7,207 nucleotides of DNA. Source: a bacterium. Lineage in GTDB: Bacteria > Patescibacteriota > Minisyncoccia > 2-02-FULL-40-12 > IGHO2-12-FULL-4. The position numbers were made by a program, and so were the translations under genes. Below, in pieces: positions 1 through 5,802 of the stretch. The notes beneath the pieces are model-generated. The model saw only the letters and a list, made by a program, of their open reading frames with translations. It did no database searches and was not told where the DNA came from. How positions within the stretch are numbered: the first letter of the stretch is position 1; each line of letters begins with the position of its first letter. Location: positions 1-7,207 of the forward strand of contig JAUYPS010000002.1 in the NCBI GenBank assembly GCA_030695705.1, read 5' to 3'.

Positions 1-46
1 GAAAATTCCCGAGCGAAGAGTCGAGGGTCGAAGGTAGGTCGTATGG
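1..46. repeat. Palindromic element, family B, partial copy cut by window edge
   Basis: Positions 1-31 match the reverse complement of 3092-3122 (the core of the hairpin inside fmt) at 29 of 31 bases, including the shared stretch gagtcgagggtcga. The following bases (aggtaggtcgtatggc) correspond in position to the fmt hairpin arm but have diverged. Only the core and one arm are visible; the other arm should lie left of position 1. The copy sits 16 bp beyond the gltX stop codon, so its hairpin might also serve as the 3' end of the gltX transcript, although no T-run is visible. The match is seen directly; the view that it is a dispersed element is inference from the two copies. Confidence 0.7.
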
Positions 47-62
47 CTTATTTGCCAAAAAC

Positions 63-1481
63 TTATTTGTGAGTTGCCTTTTCAATTCTAGTTAATGTTT
101 TATCTCGTCCCAAAATATTCATTATCTGCACCGGATCAGGAGAAAATTTCTCTCCGCTTAAAGCCACCCGCAATGGCCAATACACCGCTCCCCTATCCCC
201 GACAAATTCCGCCTCTGCCAGCCGGTCCAATTCAGACCGAATGTACTTCTCATCGAAAATTTGCCATTCAACTTTGCTTTCCAGAATTTCTTTGGCTTTT
301 TCCAAAGCTTTTTTAGCTCCCGGTTTATCAGATTTTTTCCAAACCAAGAGTTCAGGGTCATATTCCGGCTCGGTAAAGAAAAATTTAAATTCTTTGACCT
401 GATCAAAATATTCCAACCGCTCCCGCAGCATCGGCGCTATTTTTATTATCATTTCTTTAGGTTGTTCGCCGAAATATTTTTCAATAAACGGCCTTGCCTC
501 TTCCACTAAACCCTCGTCATTAAACATTTTAATGTATTGGGAGTTGATCCAATTCAGTTTTTTGATATCAAAAACCGCTCCGCTTTTGTGTACATCTTCC
601 AAGCGAAATTGCTCGATAATTTCATTTTTGGTTAAAATCTCTCTGCTATCTTTGCCCGTCCAGCCCAACAAAGCCAAAAAATTAACTATGGCTTCCGGAA
701 GATACCCGGCCTCCCTATATTGATCCAAACTAGTCGGTCCATGCCGTTTTGAAAGCTTAGAACGATCTGTTCCAAGAAGAAGAGGCAGATGAGCAAATTG
801 GGGAACCGCGGTTCCCAAGGCCTCAAAAATTAAAATTTGCTTAGGCGTATTGGAAATATGGTCTTCTCCCCGAATTACATGACTAATAGCCATTTCACAG
901 TCATCCACCACTACCGCAAAGTTATAAAGAGGGATCTTTAGATCTTTAGCCAAACTTAAATCCCCTACTACTTTCTGCTCAAATTCAATTAACCCGCGCA
1001 CGGAATCTTGGAAACTAATAACTCTGGTAGAATTTTCATCAACTGACAAACGAATAATCTGCTTTTCTTTTCCGGTTGGCTCTTGATATTTATGCCCGCA
1101 AATATGCCTCGGTGCCTCCTTTTTTTTCATCTGTTCCTTTTTTTCTTCTTCTAACTCCTCAATGGTGTGATAGCACCAAAAGGCCTTTTTCTCATCTAAA
1201 AGTTTTTGAAGATATTTTTCATAATGGATCGATCTTTCACTGGAGCGGTAAAATTCATCCCACTTCAATCCAAGCCATTCTAGACCGGCCATAATGTTTT
1301 TCTCATATTCCGGTTTTGATCTCTCTTTGTCCGTATCTTCGATGCGCAAAATAAATTCTCCGCCATGATGGCGGGCAAAAAGAAAATTATACAGAGCCGA
1401 CTGGGCTGTCCCCACATGCAGATTCCCCGTCGGCGAAGGCGCCACCCTTACTCTAATTTTTTGCTTATAGACTTTGGTCAT
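63..1481 (-). CDS. gltX: Glutamyl-tRNA synthetase (class I)
   Basis: Charges tRNA with glutamate in the cytoplasm, using ATP. The 472 residues match the usual bacterial GluRS length. The class I signature is HVGT at residues 22-25, after APSPTGNL. RIEDTD follows at 46-51, VIRGEDHISNTPKQ at 202-215, and the KMSKS equivalent SKLSKRHG at 241-248. The insert at 103-130 has C103, H105, C128 and H130, which line up with the Cys98/Cys100/Cys125/His127 zinc site of E. coli GluRS, with His replacing the second Cys. The C-terminal half (about 300-472) is the helical anticodon-binding region. The start ATG (1479-1481) lies about 20 residues before HVGT, as usual, and has no Shine-Dalgarno sequence. The gene is divergent from the PriA-like gene. 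Because CPR genomes often lack glnS, the enzyme may be non-discriminating and also charge tRNA-Gln for GatCAB; this is inference. Confidence 0.97.
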   Translation of the reverse strand: MTKVYKQKIRVRVAPSPTGNLHVGTAQSALYNFLFARHHGGEFILRIEDTDKERSKPEYEKNIMAGLEWLGLKWDEFYRSSERSIHYEKYLQKLLDEKKAFWCYHTIEELEEEKKEQMKKKEAPRHICGHKYQEPTGKEKQIIRLSVDENSTRVISFQDSVRGLIEFEQKVVGDLSLAKDLKIPLYNFAVVVDDCEMAISHVIRGEDHISNTPKQILIFEALGTAVPQFAHLPLLLGTDRSKLSKRHGPTSLDQYREAGYLPEAIVNFLALLGWTGKDSREILTKNEIIEQFRLEDVHKSGAVFDIKKLNWINSQYIKMFNDEGLVEEARPFIEKYFGEQPKEMIIKIAPMLRERLEYFDQVKEFKFFFTEPEYDPELLVWKKSDKPGAKKALEKAKEILESKVEWQIFDEKYIRSELDRLAEAEFVGDRGAVYWPLRVALSGEKFSPDPVQIMNILGRDKTLTRIEKATHK

Positions 1482-1493
1482 AGGGTAATTTTA

Positions 1494-1502
1494 ATTTTAA
1501 CA
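1494..1502 (-). promoter_or_regulatory. Candidate extended -10 promoter of gltX
   Basis: On the minus strand the sequence reads TGTTAAAAT, an extended -10 (TGn) followed by TAAAAT, which matches five of six bases of TATAAT. No convincing -35 is visible. Transcription would start near 1487, giving a leader of only about six bases before the gltX ATG. The region is AT-rich, so chance matches are common. Confidence 0.35.
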
Positions 1503-1510
1503 CAAAAAAG

Positions 1511-1539
1511 TTAATTAAAAAGTGATTTTATGCTATGTT
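1511..1539 (+). promoter_or_regulatory. Candidate promoter of the PriA-like gene
   Basis: A weak -35 (TTAATT, 1511-1516) stands 17 bp before TATGTT (1534-1539). The TGC directly upstream of the -10 makes it an extended -10. The start site would be near 1546, about 17 bases before the ATG at 1563. It shares the 81-bp divergent intergenic region with the gltX promoter. Confidence 0.4.
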
Positions 1540-1562
1540 TTGATTAATTACAACACTTTTCC

Positions 1563-2189
1563 ATGTATATCATTGAGGTAATTCCACTCGCCGCGATTCA
1601 ACGAGGGCAAAAACGTATTTTGAGCTTTTATCATGCCGAAAATCTTCCCGCCGGAAGTTTGGTTGAGGTAACACTTAAAGCTAAAAAAACAAAAGCCGTT
1701 GTTATAAATTCCCAAAGCATAAAATATCTCAAGGTCCGTCTCAAAAAAGAAGCCGATTTTGAATTAAAGCCGATTAACAAGGTCCTGGATAAAAAAGATT
1801 CCCAAGAACCATTTGACCTCGCCCTTTTGTTTCCCCCGCCTAAAGTATATCCGGAGAAAAAAGAAAAAAGAGGACCCCGAACCATCGAAGACGAGCTATG
1901 GGGCAGGGAAAGCAGTAAAAAAATCTTGGAGAATTACATGGAGAGATTGGTGGAAAGAAAAGCGGTTACCAAAGCCAAAAATTATATGCAAGAAACGGCT
2001 GAGGAGTACCTGAAATATATCGACTGGGAAAATGATACCTTTGAAGAAGATATGCGGCTGTTTTGGATATCGGCCTCTAATTACTACAAGAACCATACTC
2101 ATCACCACTTTGTGCAAATCTTGGAGTGGATTAAGAAAAAGGATTCCCTAAACCCGAAACAAGTGGCCAAACTTTTCAATAAGGAATAA
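1563..2189 (+). CDS. PriA N-terminal (3'-DNA-binding) domain-like protein, helicase absent
   Basis: Residues 1-76 resemble the N-terminal 3'-DNA-binding domain of PriA, the replication-restart helicase. The pattern is an opening IIEVIPL, then GSLVEVTL (31-38), a KAVVI strand (44-48) and ELKPINKVLD (67-76). PriA is normally 650-800 residues. Here the protein ends at 208, with no Walker A, DEAH box or zinc-binding cysteines. After a Pro/Lys linker (about 91-106) comes a charged, mostly helical tail (107-208) that I do not recognise. The location supports the call, because priA-def-fmt is a conserved bacterial gene order and def and fmt follow here. The ATG at 1563 places IIEVIPL at the extreme N-terminus, as in PriA. 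No Shine-Dalgarno is visible. It could be a reduced DNA-binding protein retained for a primosome role, or a decayed priA; the open, well-composed tail favours a functional protein. Confidence 0.6.
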   Translation: MYIIEVIPLAAIQRGQKRILSFYHAENLPAGSLVEVTLKAKKTKAVVINSQSIKYLKVRLKKEADFELKPINKVLDKKDSQEPFDLALLFPPPKVYPEKKEKRGPRTIEDELWGRESSKKILENYMERLVERKAVTKAKNYMQETAEEYLKYIDWENDTFEEDMRLFWISASNYYKNHTHHHFVQILEWIKKKDSLNPKQVAKLFNKE

Positions 2190-2201
2190 ATGGGGTATAC
2201 T
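2173..2201 (+). promoter_or_regulatory. Candidate promoter for def-fmt, just upstream of the family A element
   Basis: TTTTCA (2173-2178) lies 17 bp before TATACT (2196-2201); these match four and five of six consensus bases. Transcription would start near 2208, immediately before the palindromic element at 2213-2405. The def mRNA would then carry a structured leader of about 210 bases. The -35 lies within the end of the PriA-like gene. Confidence 0.4.
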
Positions 2202-2212
2202 ATGGTAACTTC

Positions 2213-2405
2213 GTGCCTCCTGCTCTTTCATGTCGTTCCGCCACTTCCTGCGAGTGGCTCCACTCGCGCTGAAGCTATGGATTCAGAAAAGCAGACTTTT
2301 CTGTCCAGCTCGCCTTGTTTTCATCTTATTCGAAACGAATGGGCTGAAAAGCAAGGCTCGCGAGCAATCCACAGCTTCAGAGCGTCCCTCAAGAGCAGGT
2401 GGCAC
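2213..2405 (-). repeat. Long imperfect palindrome, family A, copy 1
   Basis: The outer arms 2213-2227 and 2391-2405 (aagagcaggtggcac) pair at 14 of 15 positions. An inner helix pairs 2266-2283 with 2366-2384 (gctgaagctatggatt against aatccacagcttcag). Between the outer and inner helices is a perfect 7-bp hairpin (2250-2267, GCGAGTG/CACTCGC, loop GCTC). The tip holds an 8-bp hairpin (2284-2303) and an arm closed by ATTCG-AAA-CGAAT (2328-2340). The minus strand matches the plus strand of copy 2 at 5803-5984, including CTGTGGATTGC. A trinucleotide TTC flanks both outer ends, a weak hint of a target duplication. The element fills the gap between the PriA-like gene and def. It reads open in frame with def for 64 codons, but I treat that as fortuitous. 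It could be a non-autonomous mobile element, a structured RNA or both. Confidence 0.75.
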
Positions 2406-2421
2406 TTCATTACTAAATATC

Positions 2422-2868
2422 ATGGATATTGTTAAAGAACCCAATAAAATACTGCATCAAAAGCTGGCAGAAGTGCCGGAAATTTCTGATGAGATTAAAT
2501 CGCTAATCGAAGAAATGAGAAAGAAAATGGTGGAAGCGGAAGGAGTGGGCTTGGCGGCCAATCAAGTTGGAGAAAATTTACAGATTTTTATAATAGATAA
2601 AAACCTAGCCGAAGAAAATAAAGTTCCTGATGCTTTTATCAATCCGGAAATCAGTGAGTACTCCCGAGAACAAGATCAACTGGAAGAGGGTTGCCTATCG
2701 ATTCCGGAATATTTCGTAGCTGTGCCAAGATCGAAAAAAATTAAAATTAAAGCTCTAGATGAAAACGGAAAAAAAATCCGTTTTAAAGCGAAAGGTTTCT
2801 TGGCCAGAGTTTTACAGCATGAAACCGACCATTTAAATGGACTTTTAATTAAAGACCGGATTAAATAA
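2422..2868 (+). CDS. def: Peptide deformylase
   Basis: Removes the formyl group from the N-terminal methionine of new proteins at the ribosome exit, using a metal (usually Fe2+) in the active site. All three motifs are intact: GVGLAANQ (residues 41-48), EGCLS with ligand C91 (89-93), and QHETDH with ligands H133 and H137 and catalytic E134 (132-137). The 148 residues are slightly shorter than E. coli Def (169). I chose the ATG at 2422 because MDIVKEPNKILHQ is the normal family N-terminus. An upstream in-frame ATG at 2230 would add 64 residues read entirely from the palindromic element, so that start is very unlikely. No Shine-Dalgarno is seen. The stop codon abuts the fmt start, so the two are cotranscribed and act on the same formyl cycle. 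Confidence 0.96.
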   Translation: MDIVKEPNKILHQKLAEVPEISDEIKSLIEEMRKKMVEAEGVGLAANQVGENLQIFIIDKNLAEENKVPDAFINPEISEYSREQDQLEEGCLSIPEYFVAVPRSKKIKIKALDENGKKIRFKAKGFLARVLQHETDHLNGLLIKDRIK

Positions 2869-3807
2869 ATGAAAATAATCTTCTTTGGATCTTTTCAATA
2901 TGCCGTTCCGGCACTGGAGGCGCTTATTAAAAATGGCTTCGAAATCTTAGCGGTGGTAACTAATCCGGATTCTCTCCAAGGAAGAAAAAAAGAATTAGTT
3001 GCCAGTCCCGTTAAAATCGCCGCCCAAGAGGCAGGATTAAAAACTTTTCAACCAAAAACTCTGAAAGTCAAATCCGGCATATCACCCACTCTCGACCCTC
3101 GACTCCTCGCTCGGGAGTTTTCGAGTGGGTATATGCCGGATTTGCTTAGAAGTTTAAACCCTAACTTGGGAATCGTTGTGGCTTATAGTAAGATAATTCC
3201 TAAAGAAATTTTGGAATTATTCCCCAAGGGCGTTCTCAATATCCATCCATCTTTCCTTCCTGCCTATCGCGGCCCATCTCCTGTTCAGACGGCTATTTTA
3301 AATGGAGAAACAGAGACCGGAGCAACTATTATGCAAGTCGATAAAGAAGTAGATCATGGGCCGATCTTAGCTCAAATCAAATATCAAATACCACCTGGTG
3401 CCTATTACCAACAGGTTACCCAAGAATTATTCCAACTAGGCGCAAAGCTTTTGGTTAAAACTATTCCTGACTGGCTAGCCGGAAATATCACTCCCCAGCC
3501 CCAAGACCATTCCCAAGCCACCTTTACTAAAAAGTTTTCCTGGCAAGATGGAAGAATTGATTGGAGCCAGCCGGCCGAAAAAATATACAACCAAATCCGC
3601 GCCTTTAACCCGGAGCCGGGAACTTGGACTATGCTTAATGGAAAAATTTTAAAAATATTGAAAGCTTCTCTTTCAAAAGGTTCGACCTTGGATCTTCAAA
3701 AAGGTCGACCCTTGATCTTGGAAGAAGTCCAACCAGAAGGAAAGAAAGCTATGCCTTTCCAGGACTTTCTCCATGGTGTCGGTAAAAAAGAACTTAAATT
3801 TGAGTAA
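2869..3807 (+). CDS. fmt: Methionyl-tRNA formyltransferase with two in-frame palindromic insertions
   Basis: Transfers a formyl group from 10-formyl-tetrahydrofolate to Met-tRNA for initiation. The N-terminal Rossmann-like catalytic domain opens with MKIIFFGSFQYAVPALEAL. The active site is N124 and H126 in NIHPSFLPAYRG (124-135), with D162 in VDHGP (161-165). The C-terminal OB-like domain includes FNPEPGTW (246-253) and VQPEGKK (287-293). The length of 312 is near the family norm, but two stretches look added. Residues about 67-92 fall between KTLK and LNPNLGIVVAY, where other Fmts have roughly 17-20 fewer residues; they are encoded by the hairpin at 3069-3144. Residues about 270-282 are encoded by the palindrome at 3677-3713. 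The reading frame stays open, so the gene is probably functional. The ATG directly follows the def TAA, with no Shine-Dalgarno. Confidence 0.96.
   Translation: MKIIFFGSFQYAVPALEALIKNGFEILAVVTNPDSLQGRKKELVASPVKIAAQEAGLKTFQPKTLKVKSGISPTLDPRLLAREFSSGYMPDLLRSLNPNLGIVVAYSKIIPKEILELFPKGVLNIHPSFLPAYRGPSPVQTAILNGETETGATIMQVDKEVDHGPILAQIKYQIPPGAYYQQVTQELFQLGAKLLVKTIPDWLAGNITPQPQDHSQATFTKKFSWQDGRIDWSQPAEKIYNQIRAFNPEPGTWTMLNGKILKILKASLSKGSTLDLQKGRPLILEEVQPEGKKAMPFQDFLHGVGKKELKFE
3069..3144 (+). repeat. Palindromic element, family B, inserted in frame in fmt
   Basis: A perfect 14-bp inverted repeat (3069-3082, caaatccggcatat, against 3131-3144) is extended after one bulged base by eight more pairs (3084-3091 with 3123-3130, acccactc/gagtgggt). 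Inside is a smaller stem, actcc/ggagt (3102-3106 with 3114-3118). The core 3092-3122 recurs, inverted, at window positions 1-31 with two mismatches. The element encodes about residues 67-92 of Fmt without a stop or frameshift. The right arm encodes PDLLRSL-type residues that fit the native Fmt alignment, so the left arm and core look like the added part. Confidence 0.8.
3677..3713 (+). repeat. Short palindrome in the 3' part of fmt (possible third element family)
   Basis: Arms aaggttcgacctt (3677-3689) and aaggtcgaccctt (3701-3713) are inverted repeats with one G-T pair, separated by 11 bases. Each arm is itself nearly palindromic, so they also read as direct repeats, and ggatctt/tgatctt follows each. 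The segment encodes KGSTLDLQKGRPL, about residues 270-282, in a loop that is usually about nine residues shorter in Fmt. No second copy is visible in the window, so a mobile origin is only suggested. Confidence 0.5.
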
Positions 3808-3828
3808 CACTTTGCATTTTAGTAAAAT
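3800..3828 (+). promoter_or_regulatory. Candidate promoter and operator of the metal ABC transporter genes
   Basis: TTGAGT (3800-3805) lies 17 bp before TAAAAT (3823-3828), matching four and five of six consensus bases. The -10 falls inside a perfect palindrome, ATTTTA-G-TAAAAT (3816-3828), a plausible site for a dimeric repressor. The -35 overlaps the fmt stop codon. A metal sensor of the Fur/Zur or DtxR type would be the natural regulator given the genes downstream, but the site does not match a consensus I can name, and AT-rich palindromes also arise by chance. Confidence 0.4.
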
Positions 3829-3872
3829 TGTGTTTTAATAAAGGCATGTTTGAAGAACATAAAAAAGGGATT

Positions 3873-4583
3873 ATGGATAAGATTTTGGAAGTGAAGGACT
3901 TGGCTGTTTCGTTTGATTATTTCAATGTTTTTCAAAATGTTTCCTTTGACTTACACAGAGGAGAAGTGATGGCCATAGTCGGTCCCAACGGCTCTGGCAA
4001 AACCGTACTTTTCCGAGCTCTTTTAAAATTAATCCGTTCTCAAGGCACCATTAACTGGTCTAAAGGAACTAAAATCGGCTACGTCCCGCAAAAACTTTTT
4101 GTGGACAGCCAGTTTCCGGTCAGCGTCGGTGATTTCTTCCGATTCAAAACAAAGTCAGAAGAAGCCATCACGGAAGCGCTGAACTCCGTAGGAATGACTG
4201 GGGATTTCGATCATCTTAAACATCATCTCTTGAATAAAAAAATGGGAACACTTTCGGGGGGACAGCTTCAGAGAGTCCTAATCGCCTGGAGCATCATCAA
4301 TAAGCCGGATATTTTACTTTTCGATGAGCCGACTTCCGGCATTGATATCGGCGGAGAGGAAACAATTTATAATCTCCTCCACAAACTGCAAACCAGTTCG
4401 CATCTGGCCATCATTTTGATTTCCCACGATTTAAATATAGTTTACAAATATGCCGACACAGTTTTATGTCTAAATAAAGAAGCAATTTGCTACGGCCCCC
4501 CACATGAAGTTCTGAATACCGCCAATTTGAGTCAGCTCTACGGCGGAGAAACTAAATTCTACGAGCATAAACATGGAAACTAG
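3873..4583 (+). CDS. Metal-type ABC transporter ATP-binding protein (ZnuC/MntB-like)
   Basis: Cytoplasmic ATPase that would power metal import through the permease encoded next. Numbered from the ATG at 3873 (236 residues): Walker A GPNGSGKT 37-44, Q-loop GYVPQK 69-74, signature LSGGQLQRV 127-135, Walker B ILLFDEP 147-153, H-loop H185 in LISHDLN. All catalytic elements are intact. The start at 3873 gives the usual MDKILEVKDLAVSF opening. In-frame ATGs at 3846 and 3828 would add 15 or 21 residues outside the family alignment, and 3828 overlaps the predicted -10. AAGGGA lies just upstream of 3873, closer to the ATG than is ideal. The gene overlaps the permease by 11 bp, so the two are translationally coupled. 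Zinc, manganese or iron are all possible substrates. No substrate-binding protein gene is in the window. Confidence 0.92.
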   Translation: MDKILEVKDLAVSFDYFNVFQNVSFDLHRGEVMAIVGPNGSGKTVLFRALLKLIRSQGTINWSKGTKIGYVPQKLFVDSQFPVSVGDFFRFKTKSEEAITEALNSVGMTGDFDHLKHHLLNKKMGTLSGGQLQRVLIAWSIINKPDILLFDEPTSGIDIGGEETIYNLLHKLQTSSHLAIILISHDLNIVYKYADTVLCLNKEAICYGPPHEVLNTANLSQLYGGETKFYEHKHGN

Positions 4584-5343
4584 CACCCTAACTTTAAGCG
4601 TGATCGTTGGCGGATTTATCGGATTGGCCTCCGGCTATTTGGGTTCGCTGATGGTTTTAAGAAAAATGGCTTTGGTGGGAGACGCTCTAACCCATGTGGC
4701 CTTGCCAGGATTAGCTATTGGGCTTTTGTTCGGTTTCAATCCGTTCTTTGGAGCTTTCAGCGCCTTGCTTTTGGCAATCGTCCTAATCTGGTTAATTGAA
4801 AACCGCACCAAATTATCCACCGAAACATTAGTAGGCATCTTTTTTGCCACCAGCTTATCGATCGGTTTACTGATCACTCCCGAACCGGAACTGCTTGAGG
4901 CCCTTTTCGGAGATATCTCCAAAACCGTCTTGTCTGAAGCCATCATGGCCTCCATTCTTTCCATCGTGGCTATTATGGCCGTTCATAAAATATATAATTC
5001 TCTGGTTTTGGGAACCATGTCCAACGATCTGGCCAGTTCGGTCGGCATCCGCACCAAAAAAATTGATTTTATTTTTCTGCTGATTGTCGCCTTAATCGTC
5101 GCTCTGGGCATCAAAATCGTCGGCTCTCTTTTGATGGGATCGCTGGTGATTATACCCGCTGCGGCCGCTAAAAACCTGGCCAGGAATCTTTCTTCTTACG
5201 CTGGTTTAAGTGCCCTCTTCGGCTTAGCCAGCGCCATCGGAGGAATCTACCTCTCGTCCCTTCTCAACTTCTCCCCCGGCCCCATTGTCGTCCTCTCCAG
5301 CGCTGCCATCTTCTTCATCTCTCTGATCTTCAAAAAGAGCTAG
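4573..5343 (+). CDS. Metal-type ABC transporter permease (ABC-3 family, ZnuB/MntC-like)
   Basis: Integral membrane protein of 256 residues, the normal size for the ABC-3 family that imports zinc, manganese or iron. About seven or eight hydrophobic segments are visible. The family motif GDALTHVALPGLAIG is at residues 36-50, and the conserved LVIIPAAAAKNLAR region is at about 191-204. It would form a homodimer carrying two copies of the preceding ATPase. Its ATG lies inside the ATPase gene (11-bp overlap). The last 100 bases are unusually pyrimidine-rich on the coding strand. A strong hairpin terminator follows 21 bp after the stop, so transcription ends here and no third gene belongs to this unit; the cognate binding protein must be encoded elsewhere, or be absent. 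Confidence 0.92.
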   Translation: METSTLTLSVIVGGFIGLASGYLGSLMVLRKMALVGDALTHVALPGLAIGLLFGFNPFFGAFSALLLAIVLIWLIENRTKLSTETLVGIFFATSLSIGLLITPEPELLEALFGDISKTVLSEAIMASILSIVAIMAVHKIYNSLVLGTMSNDLASSVGIRTKKIDFIFLLIVALIVALGIKIVGSLLMGSLVIIPAAAAKNLARNLSSYAGLSALFGLASAIGGIYLSSLLNFSPGPIVVLSSAAIFFISLIFKKS

Positions 5344-5364
5344 CTTTATTTATTAAAAACAAAA

Positions 5365-5390
5365 CCGGTGTACAAAACACCGGATTTTTT
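5365..5390. terminator. Bidirectional intrinsic terminator between converging genes
   Basis: A perfect 7-bp stem, CCGGTGT (5365-5371) and ACACCGG (5377-5383), has a five-base loop, then A and six T's (5385-5390). On the minus strand the same stem is followed by TTTTGTTTTT, so it can end both the transporter transcript and the small gene at 5389-5697. The plus-strand T-run runs into that gene's stop codon. Confidence 0.85.
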
Positions 5391-5697
5391 ATGCCGAAAC
5401 TGGTTGAGTTTCAACAAAAGACTCGTCTGGAGCAAAAGTCCAAGAGAGATAATGGGCTTTGGGTGGATATGAGGCATCACTTACCGCCACCAATTCTCCT
5501 TCACTATTTAAAAGCGAAGGGGCCCAAGGGATAATGGAAGTTCCTTTGTCTCTGTATTGGGTTAAAAACCTATTGGCCACCTCGATGGCTTTTTCATTGT
5601 TTTCCTCTTCGAATTCGAGAACTTCTGGCTCATCACCAAAATCCACCTCTCCATCTATTCCACACATAAGCAAATACCTTAGTCGGTATGTTTTCAT
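5389..5697 (-). CDS. Small acidic protein of unknown function
   Basis: I do not recognise this 102-residue protein. It opens MKTYRLRYLLMCGIDGEVDFGDE, has an acidic stretch at about 18-36 (EVDFGDEPEVLEFEEEN), then a probable helix (35-50, EKAIEVANRFLTQYRD) and a proline- and tryptophan-containing C-terminal half. There is no signal peptide or membrane segment; the early hydrophobic run is too short. A strong Shine-Dalgarno (AGAGGTGAT) directly precedes the ATG and a terminator lies at the 3' end, so it is probably a real single-gene transcript. It converges on the transporter genes and diverges from efp. The strand-plus-helix pattern would fit a small alpha/beta domain, but no function can be given. 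Confidence 0.75.
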   Translation of the reverse strand: MKTYRLRYLLMCGIDGEVDFGDEPEVLEFEEENNEKAIEVANRFLTQYRDKGTSIIPWAPSLLNSEGELVAVSDASYPPKAHYLSWTFAPDESFVETQPVSA

Positions 5698-5699
5698 TT

Positions 5700-5708
5700 A
5701 TCACCTCT
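5700..5708 (-). promoter_or_regulatory. Strong Shine-Dalgarno site of the small unknown gene
   Basis: On the minus strand AGAGGTGAT stands two bases before the ATG at 5695-5697. It is the best Shine-Dalgarno match in the window and fixes this start. The other genes have little or none. Confidence 0.75.
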
Positions 5709-5802
5709 TTTGAAATTAAAACAACTACTATTAGGATATGATTTTTTAACTCTAATGTACAATTTAGCGCAGTCCCCATTCATTTTTTTCAAATATGACT
5801 AA

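Noticed and set aside
1..46. Intrinsic terminator of gltX
   Set aside because: The hairpin is incomplete in the window and no T-run is visible on the minus strand, so a terminator role cannot be supported.
2213..2405. Integron attC site or cassette boundary
   Set aside because: No GTTRRRY/RYYYAAC core sites at the ends, no integrase, and the neighbours are core genes in conserved order.
2230..2421. 64-codon N-terminal extension of def (start at 2230)
   Set aside because: It is read wholly from the palindromic element, is Arg/Cys/Ser-rich, and precedes the normal Def N-terminus (MDIVKEPNKILHQ).
3677..3713. tRNA T-arm remnant (GGTTCGA)
   Set aside because: The GGTTCGA match is short and sits in a self-complementary stretch of fmt, with no acceptor, D or anticodon stems around it.
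4635..4964. 109-codon minus-strand reading frame within the permease gene
   Set aside because: It is antisense to a clearly conserved permease and has no recognisable features; it is a frame shadow.
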